This document shows positions 4,765 through 6,938 of a stretch of DNA of 6,938 bases, one piece after another. The stretch is taken from positions 1 through 6,938 of the forward strand of contig CBFGTA010000109.1 of assembly GCA_965651595.1 (NCBI GenBank), written 5' to 3'. This DNA is from CBFGTA01 sp965651595 (lineage in GTDB: Bacteria > Actinomycetota > Actinomycetes > S36-B12 > UBA10799). Under the pieces are notes generated by a model, which was given only the letters and a program-made list of their open reading frames with translations, was not told the DNA's origin and searched no databases. The translations under genes and the position numbers were made by a program. Each line of letters starts with the position of its first letter. The stretch's first letter is position 1.

Positions 4765-6896
4765 CGGGTAGTGCCGAGGGGCCGCTGATGCTGCTCGATG
4801 AGGAAGCTCTGGAGGTCGCGCAGGGGAACGCCGTCGGAATCCGTGCTGACCCGAGTCCAGGTTGAGTCGGCGCTGAGGTGCCATGAGGAGGTGCCGTCGT
4901 CTAGTCCTAGGTCGAGAAGTTCAGAGGTCGTGGCGATGTGTTCGGGACTCGACAGACTCACGAGAGTCTCGACTCGGCGGTCGAGGTTGCGGTGCATCAG
5001 GTCGGCCGACCCAATCAACACTTCAGTGTCACCGGCATTGATGAACTCGTAGATCCGCGAGTGTTCCAGGAACCGCCCCAGAATCGAGCGGACCGTGATT
5101 GATTCGCTCAGTCCGGGCAATCCGGGGCGCAGAGCGCAAATCCCGCGGACCAGCACCCCTACCGGCACGCCAGCTCGGGATGCCTTGTACAAGGCATCAA
5201 TGGTTGCCTCGTCGACGATTGAGTTGCACTTGAATCGGATACCAGCCGGAAGTCCCGCCTGGTGGTTGTCGACTTCGCGCTCGATCCGCTCGATGAGGCC
5301 GGAACGGATCGAATGGGGTGCCACGAGCAGGCGCGAATAGTCCGTGTTCATCGAATAGCCCGACAGGCGATTGAAGAGGTTGCCGAGGTCTTGGCCGACC
5401 GACTCGTTGCAGGTCAGCAAACCAAGATCTTCGTAGATGCGGGCAGTCTTCGGGTGGTAGTTGCCGGTTCCGATGTGGCAGTAGCGCCGCAGGTGTCCGC
5501 CCTCGTCACGAATCACCATGGACAGCTTGCAGTGGGTCTTGAGCCCGACGAGCCCGTAGACGACGTGCACGCCTGCGCGCTCGAGCTTTCTTGCCCACGA
5601 GATGTTGGCTTCCTCGTCGAACCGTGCCTTGATCTCCACGAGAGCCAGAACTTGCTTTCCAGCTTGGGCGGCGTCAATCAGCGCGTCCACGATTGGCGAA
5701 TCGCCGGATGTTCGATACAACGTTTGCTTGATGGCCAGTACCTGGGGGTCAGCCGCCGCTTGCTCCAGGAAGCGCTGCACACTCGTCGAGAACGAGTCGT
5801 AGGGGTGGTGCAGGAGGACATCCTGACGTCGCATGGCGTCGAGGACATCCGGCGCCTTAGACGACTCCACCTCGGCCAGGTAGCGGTTCGTCTTGGGCAC
5901 GAACGCGGGGTCCTTGAGGTCGTCACGGTTAATACCGACGATCGTCCACAGCCCGGTGAGATCGAGCGGACCGGCGAGTCGAAACACCTCGGCCGGACTC
6001 ATTCGCAACTCCCGCACCAGCATGTTGAGCACTTCGTCAGAGATCGACTCCTCTACTTCGAGGCGAACTGGTGGGCCGAAACGGCGCCTCGTCAGCTCAC
6101 GCTCAAGGGCCTTCAGGAGGTTCTCGGCGTCGTCTTCCTCGACTTCCACGTCCTCGTTGCGAGTAACCCGGAAGGTGTGGTGCTGCAGTACCTCCATTCC
6201 AGGAAACAGTTGTTCGAGGTGGGCTGCGATGACGTCTTCGAGGGGGGTGAAGCGGGTATCGGTGACGCGGACAAAGCGGTCGAGCATCTCCGGCACTTTG
6301 ACCCGGGCAAAAAATTCAGCGCCAGTGTCGGGGTTGCGGACGATGACCGCCAGTGACACCGACAGTCCCGAGATGTACGGAAACGGGTGGGCCGGGTCGA
6401 CTGCTAGTGGCGTGAGGACCGGAAACACCCGTTCGTGGAACCAATCGCCGAGCTTGGCTCGTTCGGCGGGCTCAAGCTGTTCATAGCGGAGGATGTCAAT
6501 GCCCTCCTTCTGGAGGGCGGGGGTGATCTCGTCGCGAAAGCAGTCCGCCTGCCGTTGCATGAGGCTGCGACTCTGCTCCAGAACCTGCTCGTGAACCTCT
6601 CGCGGCTGCAAGCCACTGGCAGCACGGACCGCTATGCCGGTGGCGATTCGGCGTTTGAGTCCTGCCACCCTCACCATGTAGAACTCGTCGAGATTGCTCG
6701 CGAAAATCGCCAAGAACTTGGCTCGCTCCAGGAGAGGAAGGCGCTCATCTTCGGCAAGTTCGAGGACGCGGGTGTTGAACGCGAGCCACGACAATTCTCG
6801 GTCGATGAATCGATCCCGGGGTAGGTCGGAATCGTTGTCCTGGGTGGACGCGTCCAGGATCATTCCCGGACCGTAGTGCGGGGTGTCTGCGGTCAC
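4761..6896 (-). CDS. ppk: Polyphosphate kinase 1
   Basis: This 711-residue enzyme reversibly transfers the ATP gamma-phosphate onto growing polyphosphate chains. The N-terminal domain opens with FIDRELSWLAFNTRVLELAE (30-49) and ASNLDEFYMVRV (66-77). HPFPYISGLS is at 170-179. The catalytic core resembles phospholipase D. H455 in THCK is the autophosphorylated residue, followed by HIGTGNYHPKTA (474-485), and the second histidine is H612 in FLEHSRIYEF. The 157-residue spacing between them equals that of E. coli H435 and H592. The length is slightly above the usual of about 690. The start is uncertain: the GTG at 6896 lacks a clear ribosome binding site, an ATG at 6863 is possible, and the frame stays open to the window edge without another start codon. 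It is the first gene seen of this unit. Confidence 0.96.
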   Translation of the reverse strand: MTADTPHYGPGMILDASTQDNDSDLPRDRFIDRELSWLAFNTRVLELAEDERLPLLERAKFLAIFASNLDEFYMVRVAGLKRRIATGIAVRAASGLQPREVHEQVLEQSRSLMQRQADCFRDEITPALQKEGIDILRYEQLEPAERAKLGDWFHERVFPVLTPLAVDPAHPFPYISGLSVSLAVIVRNPDTGAEFFARVKVPEMLDRFVRVTDTRFTPLEDVIAAHLEQLFPGMEVLQHHTFRVTRNEDVEVEEDDAENLLKALERELTRRRFGPPVRLEVEESISDEVLNMLVRELRMSPAEVFRLAGPLDLTGLWTIVGINRDDLKDPAFVPKTNRYLAEVESSKAPDVLDAMRRQDVLLHHPYDSFSTSVQRFLEQAAADPQVLAIKQTLYRTSGDSPIVDALIDAAQAGKQVLALVEIKARFDEEANISWARKLERAGVHVVYGLVGLKTHCKLSMVIRDEGGHLRRYCHIGTGNYHPKTARIYEDLGLLTCNESVGQDLGNLFNRLSGYSMNTDYSRLLVAPHSIRSGLIERIEREVDNHQAGLPAGIRFKCNSIVDEATIDALYKASRAGVPVGVLVRGICALRPGLPGLSESITVRSILGRFLEHSRIYEFINAGDTEVLIGSADLMHRNLDRRVETLVSLSSPEHIATTSELLDLGLDDGTSSWHLSADSTWTRVSTDSDGVPLRDLQSFLIEQHQRPLGTTR

Positions 6897-6938
6897 GGTC
6901 TGAGTCTGCCAGCCGAGGTGCGAGTTAGCATCACACGC

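Noticed and set aside
4765..4884. Upstream extension of the CYTH-CHAD protein by 40 residues into ppk
   Set aside because: The extension is Arg/Pro-rich out-of-frame ppk sequence. The ATG at 4764 forms a standard ATGA overlap and sits just ahead of the CYTH ExExK motif.
5262..6356. Long plus-strand open frame of 364 codons opposite ppk
   Set aside because: It lies wholly antisense to the strongly supported ppk gene, whose codon bias leaves that frame free of stops. Its translation shows no recognisable domain and it has no convincing ribosome binding site.
6897..6938. Promoter upstream of ppk
   Set aside because: Only 42 bases are available, with no convincing -10/-35 pair and no PHO-box repeat.

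Overview
The window looks like a moderately high-GC actinobacterial chromosome segment. Three of the five complete genes use GTG starts, the proteins are rich in Ala, Arg and Glu, and the pstS upstream region carries 11-bp GTTCAC-type direct repeats of the kind the PhoP regulator binds in Streptomyces and relatives. The genus cannot be told from this sequence. All genes lie on the minus strand, so transcription runs from high to low coordinates. No RNA gene, mobile element, CRISPR array or phage sequence was seen.

Layout in transcription order: (1) ppk, polyphosphate kinase 1 (6896-4761), with both catalytic histidines. (2) A CYTH-CHAD protein (4764-3232) overlapping ppk by the 4-nt ATGA stop/start, a probable tripolyphosphatase with a polyphosphate-binding domain. 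(3) A Nudix plus histidine-phosphatase protein (3140-2211) with the domain order of mycobacterial MutT1. (4) A 248-bp intergenic region (2210-1963) with at least two PHO-box repeat pairs. (5) pstS (1962-1009), a phosphate-binding lipoprotein. (6) pstC (969-25), a permease. (7) The first nine codons of pstA (28-1), again joined by ATGA, running out of the window.

The genes form one phosphate-economy module. PstS-PstC-PstA import inorganic phosphate when it is scarce, with a PstB ATPase expected just outside the window. Ppk makes and, in reverse, consumes polyphosphate. The CYTH-CHAD protein probably binds polyphosphate and cleaves short chains. The Nudix/phosphatase protein probably hydrolyses damaged or signalling nucleotides. 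Two transcription units are likely: ppk-CYTH/CHAD-Nudix, and a PHO-box-controlled pstSCA(B). No clear terminator separates them, so read-through is possible.

From memory, ppk next to mutT1 is known in Mycobacterium tuberculosis, and ppk - CHAD protein - MutT-like - pstSCAB is known in Streptomyces. The window is therefore a conserved and partly studied arrangement rather than a new system. The less obvious points are the doubled PHO boxes with an overlapping palindrome, a perfect 14-bp tandem duplication over the CYTH-CHAD stop codon, and active-site differences between this MutT1-like protein and its mycobacterial counterpart.
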